A model generated the notes under the pieces. The model was given only the letters and a program-made list of their open reading frames with translations, did no database searches and was not told the DNA's origin. A stretch of 64,000 bases of DNA, from the NCBI GenBank assembly GCA_001939145.1, contig LSRX01000347.1:105513-169512 (forward strand). The letters are read 5' to 3'. This document shows, in pieces, positions 31,831 to 42,829 of the stretch; the first letter of the stretch is position 1; each line of letters begins with the position of its first letter. Made by a program: the position numbers and the translations under genes. The DNA is from Symbiodinium microadriaticum. Lineage: Eukaryota > Sar > Dinophyceae > Suessiales > Symbiodiniaceae.

Positions 31831-34107
31831 ATGGTTAGTTCGTAACAGTTCTGTCGGTGAGTGTCCAACAGCATCTGCTCGCAACTGCCCTCCACATGCA
31901 AAGAAGCTTCTCGCCGCGCCGGTGTGCTGTTACGCGCAAAGCTGGTCCTAAGATTCATTGAAAATCAGCAACCAACCTTACGAACCAACACAACCATCCT
32001 TCACTGCGCATCCCATATGCAACCGGTCTTTAGGCAATCGAAAGGTTCGAGTGTGTTCGTGTGTGTCTATGTGCGCAAAAGCGATAAGCCTAACCAGTCC
32101 GGAAATACCTCAGCACACAAATCACAAACGCTATGATCTCTTGGACTGCCACCAGAGGGCTCGTCCCAAGGCAACCATTTCAAGTTGTCCCGGCTTTCCA
32201 CTTGGCTTTGAAGTGGTGCCTCCGAGGTGCAACACATGGCTGTCGATGAACAGCATGCAAAACTCACGGAAGTTTACAGCATATGACGCACGCGTTCACA
32301 ACGACCACATGATGCTTTGCAAAGGGGGTTTGCAGACCCTGATTCTGGGACCAGTGAAAGCCTCTCTGGGGTTTGGGTTCTCGTTCAGTACTCTAATGCG
32401 AGGTGCGCGATTTTGGAAAACTGTTTGGAAGGAAGAGTTTTAGAAGACTAGACAGTGGACGGACTTGGACGTGGCTGCCGTGAAGCGATCGTCGCAGCTC
32501 CTTCCGAGCATGCTCTACGTCGTAGCCGGTTTGGGCTGGCAGGCGTCTGCCCATGGCTCTGTCAGTTCCCGCTTTGATCAGCAAGGCGTTGAGTGCCGCT
32601 TCGAGCTGGGGGTTGACACTTTTTCCTTACTCCTTGACTGGTTGGTTGAGGTGCGCCGTCAGCGTGCCCTTGCAAATTGCGGTCGTGTGGTTACATCTTT
32701 GCACCGTCAAGACGACCCCGAGCTTGCTCAATGGATGGTTTTTCTCGGTGTGCCTACGGGCGGTGTACGATGCTTTGAGGGGCACCTGCCCGCATTCCAC
32801 CAACGGGCGCACGGCACTAACTGGCTACTTGCGGCAGCTTCTGCACCAACCGTGCTGGCCTTCATCATCGCGTTCCAGCGCAAGGACCCCTGTACACGCT
32901 GCCTTTTGTGGCTGGCCTTATCCTTCAATAAAAGCCATTTGCGCGGTGCTGCTCCCGTACTGCCGATGCTCGCAACAACTGTGCACCCCCCACCAACCGC
33001 TGTGAGGAGCGCCTCTTCGCAGGTGTGCTCCCTCCTTGGCCTGCTCCCCCGCCGATCCCAGAAACCCAGGATGGGGACGTGGTCTTGTCTGGCATCTTCA
33101 AACAAGCTTTGATTTCCGCTCGCTGATGAGCTTGTGTCATGGCTACAGACGGCTCTTAGATTGAGGCAAGGAGGCTGTTGCTCAGGCCAGTCCTGGGAAG
33201 GATGGCCCGCCTTTTCGGGTTGAGGTTGAAGCTCTCCTTGTCACTCACTCCACTTTGTCAGGCTTGAAGCAGTCCGCTGCACCAGTGCTGTAATTCTTTT
33301 TGTGGCTGCAAAGCTGCGCTGGACATTGTCACGGGCTCCGTAGGCCAGTCGTCACTGCTTGCAAGACGCATGCACCGAGCCCCCCAGACGCTCCGTGCAA
33401 TGCTCACCCATAGTATTAGCATAAGGTTCCATTGGGTTCCTTTTTCATGATAAGCTCCCTCCCGCTCTCCCTCCAATCCAAACAATGACCTACAACTGCC
33501 GCGCCGTAGCTGTGAGCTTAGGGGCTTGCGGCGAGATGTTTGGAAAGGTTTGACAAGACGCAAGCCAGCCACTTCCAGCACCAAGGCACTAGGGCAGCTT
33601 CCTCCCGGACGAAGACGCCCAGGGTTTCAATGTGGTCTGTGAAAGGAAACCTGGAACCACAAACACTTCGGGTTCAGCCGGGCTCCAGCAGTGCAAAGCG
33701 GCTCCGAATCGGGTGCTCGCACAATCAGGCTAGGAGTGTTTCGTCGAAGGCGACCTATGACCTATGAGCTTCGAACGCACGATGCAGCCATGACTATGCG
33801 AACGATTTCTTGCGAATGCCACCGGGCTACAAATCGTAACATCGCAAAGAAGCCAGTCGAAACGGCGGCGTGCCCTTAGTTTGAAGAAGTGCGCTGCAGA
33901 ATATCGTAGAAAGCCAGCAACAACTTGTCGACAGTTGGCATGCAGTCAGCACAAGGGCAAAGCTCACGAAGGTTGGCCCCAACACCTGGTGGGCACAATG
34001 CATGGCCTATTCTGCGGTCAAGCTGCGCCGCCTGGGTTAGTCAATCGGCGAGCATCCTTCGCTTCTGCTTGGTGCGACGGTAACGAATGCAGAAGTCTGC
34101 ACCTACA
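31831..34107. other. no confident gene; two open stretches
   Basis: A + frame at 32465-33112 (215 codons, no ATG at its start) reads LGWQASAHGSVSSRF and FELGVDTFSLLLDWLVEVR. It looks moderately protein-like but matches nothing I know, and a second + frame overlaps it. Another + frame lies at 31958-32443. They may hold exons of an unrecognised gene. Confidence 0.3.
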
Positions 34108-34111
34108 GACG

Positions 34112-34145
<34 letters not shown>

Positions 34146-34173
34146 TTACTACTACTACTACTACTACTACTAG

Positions 34174-34216
<43 letters not shown>

Positions 34217-34255
34217 GCTTCTACTTCTGCTGCTACCACCTTCAGCACACCTTCT
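34108..34255. repeat. (CTA)n trinucleotide array
   Basis: CTA units with rare TAT and TAG interruptions to about 34215, then CTGCT/CTTCT variants. It is the reverse complement type of the array at 31542. Confidence 0.95.
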
Positions 34256-34502
34256 GCTACTACTACTCCTGCAGCTGCTTTCGCAAACAGACAGGATAAA
34301 AGCAAAACTGCTCATGGTTGTTCTTGCTACTGTTCGGAAGGGCACTGACTGACTCCTGCATGAAGCTCCGCGGTCCGCAGCTCATGTAGATAATGACACG
34401 GACAGCACCTTGCAGTCAGAGGGCGACCCATGGGATGATGCGTTGTGGAGTTGCAGGGTTGCAGCTTCTTGAGTTCAATGATTTAAGGCATGGAAGTATC
34501 AC

Positions 34503-34757
34503 GAACCGAAACCAAATGTGAGAAGTGCTAATTGACAAGTGAAGGCGTGCTTCCGCTCCTTCCTTTCGCTCTCATTACCTTTCCTTTTCAGTTGATCTTT
34601 CAAACGGCTCAGTTCACCTAACCGCTTATGGCACAGGATCTGGTGCTTCAAGAATAGACCTAATTTGTAATGGTAGAATCTGTTGTCCGTTCCTGGTCTA
34701 TTCTTTTTTAGTTGAATGAAAACAATGAAGTGAGAGAGGAAGCGGAAGTTTGTTGAA
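34503..34757. repeat. left arm of a large inverted repeat
   Basis: Shares long imperfect blocks with the reverse complement of 37204-37491. Examples are GTGAGAAGTGCTAATTGACA, TTTCGCTCTCATTACCTT, GGTCTAGTG/GGATCTGGTG, TTCAAGAATA and TGTTGTCCGTTCCTGGTCTA. The arms are 255-290 bp and lie about 2.4 kb apart. The right arm has a short extra stretch before the TGTTGTCCG block. Confidence 0.8.
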
Positions 34758-37700
34758 TTAGCTGAATGTTGCAGCCTTTATTTTGAATAAATCATGCATT
34801 TCACTTATATTTAACCAAATAAACAATTTAAAATGAAAGGTAACGAAGTGAATGAAAGAACGAAGGCAGGCTTTCCTTTTACATTTGGGTCTTTTCCCTG
34901 AGTCTTTTGGCATTACCCTGAAAACCTAGAGCTGTGGAACGAGAGAGAGAGAAGGGAACGAACAAAAAGACCAATTGAAATAGTGAAATCGCAAGGAAAG
35001 AAACGACGCACGGTTTTTTCAAATTTTAATTTGGGCTTTTGGGTTCGTGGTTTCGTTTCTCTAGTTTAATTTATGGCTTCATTCCATTACATTGTAACTA
35101 GAGATAGAATTTGTCTCTCTCACTCCTGTTCCACCGCCTATGATCGATTCTCTTCCTGTTGCGTGCTTTTGTTTACACATACTTTTTTCCTTCGTAACTA
35201 AATTAAACAAAGCACAGGAACGTGAATCACCAGGCTGTCACCCCCCAAAGGCTTGAGTGTCCCAAATTTACAGACGTTTCCTAACTAATCTTACAGACCG
35301 TGGTTGTTATGCGTTCTGCTTTGATAAAAAAAGAAGACAAAGAATGCGTGCTCTTATTTTTAATTACACACAACCCAGCACAGCGTTGTTCTCTTTTGCT
35401 TCGGCTCATTTCATGCTTCCACCCTGTACTATAACTACGCCAAATTCAAAAGAAAAAACACAGGTGCTGAATTTAGTTTATTTCACTCCCTTCGTGTTTT
35501 CCTTACAAATGAGCGAACTAAATTAACTACAGCACGAAACAACCTATTTTTTAAAGGTCCCTGGGAGCTGAGTGAAGAAATTCAAAATTCAAGAGAACAA
35601 AATAGGGGTGAGGAATGCACGCCTGCTTTCGTCTACTACTTTTAAATTGGGCTCTTGGTTCGTTTTTAGCTTTGCTTTTCTGTCACTTTTGCTTTTATTT
35701 CGTGCCTCTGTTCATTGCATTACAAATAAAAGCAGAAGGAATGAAGCAAAGAGGAAAAACATTTGACCATCTGATGGAAATTTGTGATGTGCGGTTTTAT
35801 GTTGTGGTCTTTTCGCTTACCACATTTACCTATAAGGAAGAAACGAACGCATGAATTAAATGTGAACGAAAAAGAACCACGCAAACACCACACGAAAGCA
35901 GCACCTGGCATTCTAGGGTATATTTCGTTCAGTGTGCTTTCTTTGTTCCCATTTATTTCATGCTTGCGTTCCTTTCACTTCACTATATAATGAATAAACG
36001 GAGCACAAAGAGCACATAGGGTGTTATGAGATTGATGGTGTACGAAAGGAAAAGTAAAGGTTAACCGCTCATTCCGTGTTTACTTTGGCTTGAGCTCGAT
36101 GGCAAGGAAAAGCAGTGAACGCGCGTAACTGAATTGAAAGCAAAACGAGAAATGTGGGAGAAAAGCGTGCACTTCGGTTACCTTTAGTGTAATTAATAAT
36201 TAAAAAAGAGGAACGAGCTGTGAGGATAGAATCATGTAGGACGAACGAAGTGAGAAGGGCAAAAGAAACATTTCGTTCCTAATTAGGAAAGAAATTTGCT
36301 CTGTTTCCTTTGTCATTCTATCTTACCTTCGTCCCTGTTGCCTCCAGTTCATTAAAATAAAACCGTGCTTTCACTTCGTTTGTGTTTAATTAAAGCAAAT
36401 GAACCGTGCTTTCACTTCGTTCCATTACGTTTTATTGAAATGAAAGCAACAGTAGAACGAAACCTGGATCTGGAATCGCCTGTCAATTAATCTACTGTTG
36501 TTCATGCAGGATTCCCTCCTGGTGGTCAAGTTCCTGGTGATTTCGTGCCTGTCGTGCAGTCTGTGCTTTGATTGAAGAGGTTAGGCACACAGGCTCCACA
36601 GAGCACGGGCACGAAATAGAGCAGGGACATAGCCCATACTAACTTAAAAAGAGCAAAAAGCATGCATTGTTTACCTTTTTGACTTTGATTGATTTAGTCT
36701 GGGGCTTTTACCACTAACTTTTGACCTTCAAGAACCACCAACCACATTAATCACAGGCTGTCACCCAAACCAGAAAAACCACTACGAAGATATAAAGAGA
36801 GTATTTTTCTCCTTTGTTTCACTAATTTGTAAAGAAATGTAAAGTAAAGAAATGCACGAAATTAGGTGAACCGAAGGGGAAAGAAAAATAGGAACGAAAC
36901 AAGGTGTCCCATGAGATTGATGGCGTACGAAAGGAGAACGAGAACCTGAAGCAGGAGCTGTCTCCCAAAAGACCACAGGAATAAGCCAAAATACCTTTAG
37001 GATCCTCTCCACACCCCAGGAACTAACCGCCAGTAGACTTGGAGAATGAGGAGGGGACATGAGTGGCTTAATTTCAACTGATAGAAGATAATGAAGTGAG
37101 CGGAAGGAAAGAAAGCATGCTTTTATTAAGTGAAACAAACCACTCACTCACGACTCATTCCAGGTCTTCTAACGTTGGGATTGGTTTCTGGTGGTTTCTT
37201 TTCAATTGAATTAAACACGCTTCCGTTCCTTTCTCTCACTTCATTGTTGTAATTCAATCAAAACGAATAGACCAGGAACGGACAACAGATTTTGTAGGAG
37301 ATTATTCGTTAGAAGATTCTACCAGTAGAGATTAGGTTTATTCTTGAAACACTAGACCCTGTGGCATAAGAGGTTAGATGAAATGAACCGTGCAAAGGAT
37401 CAATTGAAATTGAAGGTAATGAGAGCGAAAGAAAGGAGCGGCAGCACGCTTCTCATGTCAATTAGCACTTCTCACATTCCATTTCGGTTCCTTGGTTGTT
37501 TTCTTTGCTTGTGGTTTTTAATATAAAATACATCATGCTTTCATTATATATTTTCTTAATTTGAAACCACTTAAATTTAGTCGTTTGGGAACTAGGTGGT
37601 GGGTCATGAGCTGGGAGTCGTTGGGATTAGTTCACTGGCACCTGGGCTGTCTTATCAGTGGGAAAGGGAACGAACAAAAGATCACGGAACGCCAAATCTT

Positions 37701-39110
37701 AATGAAATAAGCACAGTGTAGGAACGAAAGCGTGGCTTGTTTCTGTTAGAATTATGGCTCTTTTCCTGTGGTTCGGTCGTATGTGGTGAGTTTTCATGAA
37801 AGAAAACATGCATCCGTTACTCCTGTATATATCTTTCATTTTACTCAACAAAGAACTCACCACAGCCTTCGTTTCGTTCCTATTTTCTTTGTCCTTTCTG
37901 CTCTTTCCACACATTCCCTGATTTCAAGAGCAGAAAGAACAAACAAAAATACTCTCTTCACATCTCGTAAACTTCGTGCTGGTTCTTGGAGGCGTAGGGC
38001 TAGTGTGTGAAGGCAGTAGAGATAGTGTGTCTTGGGTTGCTTGTTCCTGGGGTGTGGAGAGAATCCTAAAGGTAATTCGTGGACACCTGGGATTCGAGTG
38101 TCCAGCTAAGGGTCGGAAGAACTAAATTGAATGGAACGAAACACGCTTCAGTTCGTTCATTTTATCGTTCCTTTAATGTAGGTCTTTTCCTGGACTGATA
38201 GTTTAGCGTTGTGTCTGGGTTGTGTGTCGTGAGCGGTGAACGAAGTGAACGGGCTCGTGCTTTCGTTTCACTCATTCGTTAGAAGCACGAAATGCATGAG
38301 TGAAACAGAAGAACGAACAAAGCAAGAAGGAACGTGTTTTTCTCTTTCGCTTCATTAAATCACGCATTTGTTGCACTTCATTTGTATGTAATTAAATGAA
38401 AGGAAAACACGGTTCATTCTTCCCTTTTATCTGTGATCTACTGACGGCCTTCCACTGTAGGGTTAGGACAAAAATAAGGCTTGGAAATTAAGGCAAAAAG
38501 ATTCAGAGTTTATTGTTTTCTTTCGTTCGTTTATGTGTTGTGTTAAATTAAACAAGACAAGAGAAAAGCATGCTTTTGAATTTAATAAGCCAAAACACGA
38601 ACAAAATCACGCTCATTTTTCTCGCATTTCTCTCGCTTAATTTCGTGCTTTTCCATTGCATTACAAAGTAGGCGAGTAGAAATGGAGAAAAGAACCAGTG
38701 CGTGATTTGTTCTCTTATTTTTTTATTGAGTCTTTTTCATGGTCTTTCATTCTAACCGTTCACTCATGCTTTTCCTTTTCTTCTTTCCTTGAGTTGAAAC
38801 AAAAGATAATGAAGTGTGAATGAAAGCATGCTTTTGTTTCAACTAAATGAACAGGGAAAGACTCGAAGCAAACAAACACGAAATAAACATACATCCGTTT
38901 CACTACTCTGTTTCATGTCGTTCTTTTGGTTCATTCGTTCGTTTCCTCTCTCACTTCACTGGTGCCTTTGTAATGTAGTGAGAAGCAGAGAGAAAGGGAG
39001 AAACAAAACACTAATTTTTATCAATTAACACACAAAGGAATAAAATGACTTCGTGGTTGTTGACTATAAAAATTAATTGGTTTGGCTCCTGTTTCCTTGG
39101 TTCTCGAATT
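34758..39110. repeat. mosaic of GAACGAA/TTCGTTC-rich modules
   Basis: No gene recognised. The stretch is built from recurring words (TTTCGTTC, CACTTCATT, TTTAATTAAA, GAACGAA, AAAGCATGC) in both orientations. Clear internal copies include GAGATTGATGG(T/C)GTACG at 36028 and 36913, AACCGTGCTTTCACTTCGTT at 36361 and 36402, and CCTTTAGGATCCTCTCC at 36993 with its inverse near 38049. AAGAGAGTATTTTT near 36796 has its inverse near 37945. A related block lies at 57780-58140. Composition differs from both the AT-rich block and the gene region. Confidence 0.7.
37204..37491. repeat. right arm of the large inverted repeat
   Basis: Reverse complement partner of 34503-34757. It reads from the TTGAATTAAACACGCTTCCG end through TAGACCAGGAACGGACAACA to CAATTAGCACTTCTCAC. 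Confidence 0.8.
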
Positions 39111-40070
39111 AAATAAATGAAATCGTGCTTCAGTCGTCGTCTCTGTACACGGATCTCTTCTGGATAGTACTGAGTGCCAGGCTGTCTCGAATCTGCTGCG
39201 CTTCCTGTTGGGTGGGTGAGCCGTATTCGGATCATGTTTACTTAGCTGCTAAGTCCTAAGGCTCCTCAACCCAAACGAGTTTTCTGGTGATCGTTTCTCG
39301 GAGCTCTTCCTCAGGTGTACAGCTAAGTCTATCCTGCATCCATCCATGGTTAAGTATCGTCGCTGGCTCTGCCGGCAGCTCTACCCTCAAGCCTGGGTCT
39401 GAATATCCGCCATACCAGTCTTATGCAATCGCTCCCGGTTCCAAAGGACCCCATATCCATGCAGGGTTAGGAGACGGCAATTCTAGTTCAGAAGCCTGGA
39501 TCATCGAGCACTATCCTGAAGACCTATCTGGACAACAGCAACGACTACTAGCTGGTGGACTTCTACCATCGTCCTCGTCGTCATTCCTGACCATTGTTGC
39601 TACAAGCTTCGCAAGGGTTTCTATCATGACATCATCACATTGATCTCACAATTCTTAGGCTGTGCACTGCGGGGGTTGTCTGACGACAACGTACAATTAC
39701 AGCTTTAGCTTTACTTGCAGCGTCTCCCTAAGTACACAACCTTCACGATTACAAGGATTTCAGGCAAGGCAATATCAGCCAGGGAATGTTGGCACATTTA
39801 CACAATCATCATAACTCCCAGCCCAGCCTCCGGAACCTCAAATGGTGCAGCTTCAGTGTTCAGACAGTAGACACGCTGTACACCCTGCATGGGCACGAAA
39901 AAATATGTCAAACCCCATGGCTCCAGAAGCCAAATTCTCTTCAAGGTCATAAGCTTTCAGGCTCGAAACTCCGCACTGCTATGTCCTCCTCACCCGCTGG
40001 GCGACCGCTGCGCCAGCTCCGTGCCGACAGCCCGGAGCGCGGGGGATTGACGATCAACACCTGGGTACTA

Positions 40071-40117
40071 TAGGGGCCTTAATAATGAGAATAGGGTTTC
40101 GTATTAAGGCTTCTACA
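40071..40117. repeat. family B palindromic element, short copy
   Basis: ATAGGGGCCTTAATAATGAG, AATAGGGTTT and ATTAAGGCTTCTACATC match both halves of the family B ends with a reduced centre. Confidence 0.55.
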
Positions 40118-40332
40118 TCATTCTCGAGTAAACCTAGCTTCTCACCAGTCTTTGGTCCACTTCGAGGCTATACATTGGGACAAAGCTTTCAAACACATGC
40201 CTTGCACCTAGCTACTGGGCTACAGAACCCAACCCTCAACCTGCAATTAGATGCAGCATGTTGGCTTCGGCTGGCCCGTCCAGCGCTTCCACATTCCGCA
40301 GCCTGTGCAATGCCCATGACTACAGCCTTTAG

Positions 40333-40722
40333 ATGCCTTTAGCCTGCAAACAGTTCTCACTTCATGTGCGGATTGTAAGGCTTTTTGGGTCCCGCGGTGC
40401 AAGAACGGATGTCCATTGCAGGCCTCGTGTCGCTTTGCTTATGAAGCTCGACCGCCAAGGCAAACTGCGCTTGTTCAAGGGTTTGATCTCAAGATCTGCA
40501 TTTGAATGTCTTCTCCTTTATCATCAATCATGTGCTGGCATCACAGCCGAAATCATAGCCTCAATCCGGAATCCCGACTTCGAGATGGTGACCCTGCGAG
40601 ATATTTTAAACCATGAGTCCAAAATAAAAATTTTCGCCCCAAAGAAGCTCCAAGGCCACGGACTCTTGACTCTAGACCTTCGTGTCTCCGGCTTCCACCC
40701 TTCCTGTCCCTCTGTAAAATAG
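40333..40722 (+). CDS. hypothetical protein, unrecognised
   Basis: A 129-codon frame from ATG. The middle part reads LMKLDRQGKLRLFKGLIS, then LLLYHQSCAGITAEIIASI and EMVTLRDILNHESKIKIF, which has the amphipathic look of a real helical protein and few low-complexity runs. There is no known domain or splice-supported neighbours. It could be part of a larger spliced gene or chance. Confidence 0.25.
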   Translation: MPLACKQFSLHVRIVRLFGSRGARTDVHCRPRVALLMKLDRQGKLRLFKGLISRSAFECLLLYHQSCAGITAEIIASIRNPDFEMVTLRDILNHESKIKIFAPKKLQGHGLLTLDLRVSGFHPSCPSVK

Positions 40723-41570
40723 CAGCTCCTAAAGCTTCAGCATGCCTAGACTGCGATTGCCGTTCCTGCTTGCAGGCCAGGAAGCGCTGCGTGCAAGCTC
40801 AAGGGAGCAAATTCAGTGCGCACTGCACTATGCCTCAACTGCAAACACCAGCGAAAGATGCTCAAGCACCACACACAACCTGAACCGCAAACACGGCAGA
40901 ATGCGGTGTCTTGGTTTCATCTGCGGTGCTCTTTGATGTCGGAAAAAATCTGGGACGCGTTGGCTTTGAACAGTGTCCCACCTTCTGGATTGATGTCCTT
41001 AGAACGAACGGGCTGTGATTCAGAAAGCGCTTGTTTGATCCTGTGTGGACACAGACAACAAGGAGTCTGATGCAGCAAATAACTCCTTCCAAATATGGTA
41101 ATTCCATCCCGACATACTGTCTGCCACCCGCGTTGACCACACGAAGTATATCTTCCTTCTGACATACCTCCTTTCTTTGACCACAAAAGAAAATGTTGGT
41201 ACTGCAGGAGCTGGTCTCCGTGCTCAGGAGCGCCACGCTTGCGAAAGCCTTTGAAATCCTGAGCTTGGCAAGGACACACAAGTTGCAAGCACTCGTCACG
41301 CTTCGCAATGTGCAGCCATTATCAGGCAAGAACTGAAAGTCCTAAGTCTGCGAACCCGAAAGGCTGATGCCTCAAATCCAGAAGAGCCTTAACTTCATAC
41401 CAAAGCGTCGCCGCCGCATGCGCTAGGCTGAGGCCTATGGCACCAACACCTGCAGCGATCTCAAAGATCTCTCTATACCTCTCCCTTTCTCACCCCTGAC
41501 AAGTTAGTAACAAGCGTCGTCGTGCCGTGCGCATAATAACATCGTGAAATAGTGTTGCGAAAAGCAGCCA

Positions 41571-42221
41571 ATGCATACTGACCGTTATATTCACAAGAAG
41601 CATACAGCTGACTGTGTCTCTCTTGCACTTTCTGTGTTTCTCGCTGTGTGGGTGGAAAACCCCTCCTCCCATGACTGCGGCAAACATCTCTGGTGCTTCA
41701 CTTTTTTGTCTTTTTCTTCACATCTTCTTGCACGTTACACTAGATCTTGCTTGGTCTATCAGAGCACCGTATGGTATAGTTGCCAGCTACACGCTGTGCG
41801 AGAGCATGCGGGTGACATGTCTTTTGGGATAGGGACCCTGAAGCGGATGGACCATAAGCTCGAAAAAGCCTCGCAGCAACTGACTACATCACCTGCAACA
41901 CATGCACTCGGCATGTCAGCACCGCTACCCGGAGAAGGAGATACACATGCTGAACTGCAAGGCCATACAAACACAACCACGGGAGGAACAAATGCGATCC
42001 TGCCTCCGCATAGCTCCAGAAGCCGCAGTGTGCCACGGCCCTGGGCTGTAATAGTGCAAGCCAGATGTGAGCTCTACAGAAGGCCTTGCCCAATCGGGTG
42101 CATGATGACTGTTTCTTCAAACCTAGTGAAGGGCAATGACACATCTTGCCAACTTGGCTCCAATGCATGCTGCTTCTCAGCTCGTGTCGACAAGCACATA
42201 TGGGTTGAAGGTAGCCCGTAA
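41571..42221 (+). CDS. hypothetical protein, unrecognised
   Basis: A 216-codon frame from ATG. It contains a hydrophobic stretch (VSLALSVFLAVWV) near the N-terminus and no other features. Shorter frames overlap on both strands. Listed because of its length. I cannot support a function or confirm that it is expressed. Confidence 0.15.
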   Translation: MHTDRYIHKKHTADCVSLALSVFLAVWVENPSSHDCGKHLWCFTFLSFSSHLLARYTRSCLVYQSTVWYSCQLHAVREHAGDMSFGIGTLKRMDHKLEKASQQLTTSPATHALGMSAPLPGEGDTHAELQGHTNTTTGGTNAILPPHSSRSRSVPRPWAVIVQARCELYRRPCPIGCMMTVSSNLVKGNDTSCQLGSNACCFSARVDKHIWVEGSP

Positions 42222-42375
42222 ACTGTACTTTGCAAATCTTGCGTTCGCGCGGGAGGACGTCATCAAAGCGCGAGGGTCTCTTGGGCGTTTGCCAGATGGG
42301 ACGTGTATCGATATGCTTGTATGCATGTCTCTAGTTCCTTTGTTCCTGTGTATGTAAATACATATCAATGACTTT

Positions 42376-42427
42376 TTGGTCGTACATGGAGGTATAAATG
42401 TACATAGATATATACACACATATTACA

Positions 42428-42458
<31 letters not shown>

Positions 42459-42480
42459 ATGTATGTACACACGCACACAT
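42376..42480. repeat. CA/TA/TG microsatellite
   Basis: A perfect (TA)n run at about 42430-42450, flanked by TACACACA and GTATGTATGTGT units. Confidence 0.9.
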
Positions 42481-42597
42481 TGCTGTGTACCTGTGTCTTC
42501 ATGTATGCCTGTGTGCGTGAGTCCGAACAAGCCGCGTGAACACTTTCGAACATAGGAGCTGCCCCTGGAAAAAACGCGAAACCCTCCACGCTTTCCA

Positions 42598-42825
42598 CCC
42601 CTAAACCCTAACCCCTCAAAACCCTAAACCCTAAACCCCTAAACCCAAGATCGAACCGTCGCGCCTCGCTGCCGAGGAAAGCCGAAATCTCACTTTGCAG
42701 AGCAGCCTGCTTCGGGAAGTCCAGGGCCGGGCCGAAGCTCCGAATTTTTAGAGTTTTAGAGCTTTAGGGGTTTAGGGCTTTAGGGTTTAGGGGTTTAGGG
42801 CCAAGTTTAGGGTTTAGGGGAGTTT
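42598..42825. repeat. telomere-bracketed GC-rich core
   Basis: CCCTAAA-type units (42598-42650) precede a GC-rich core (42651-42755, with GTCGCGCCTCGCTGCCGAGG), followed by TTTAGGG-type units (42765-42825). It is a clear example of the C-rich-left, G-rich-right layout. Confidence 0.85.
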
Positions 42826-42829
42826 AAGT

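Larger units (their letters stand above)
39111..42590. other. no confident gene; scattered open frames
   Basis: Several + frames are open (39287-39643, 40333-40722, 41571-42221). None carries a known motif. A partial family B element sits at 40071-40117 and a CA/TA/TG microsatellite at 42376-42480. Confidence 0.35.

Noticed and set aside
31467-31958. Long poly-Thr, poly-Val and poly-Leu frames
   Set aside because: All are products of the GTA trinucleotide array, open in several frames and on both strands.
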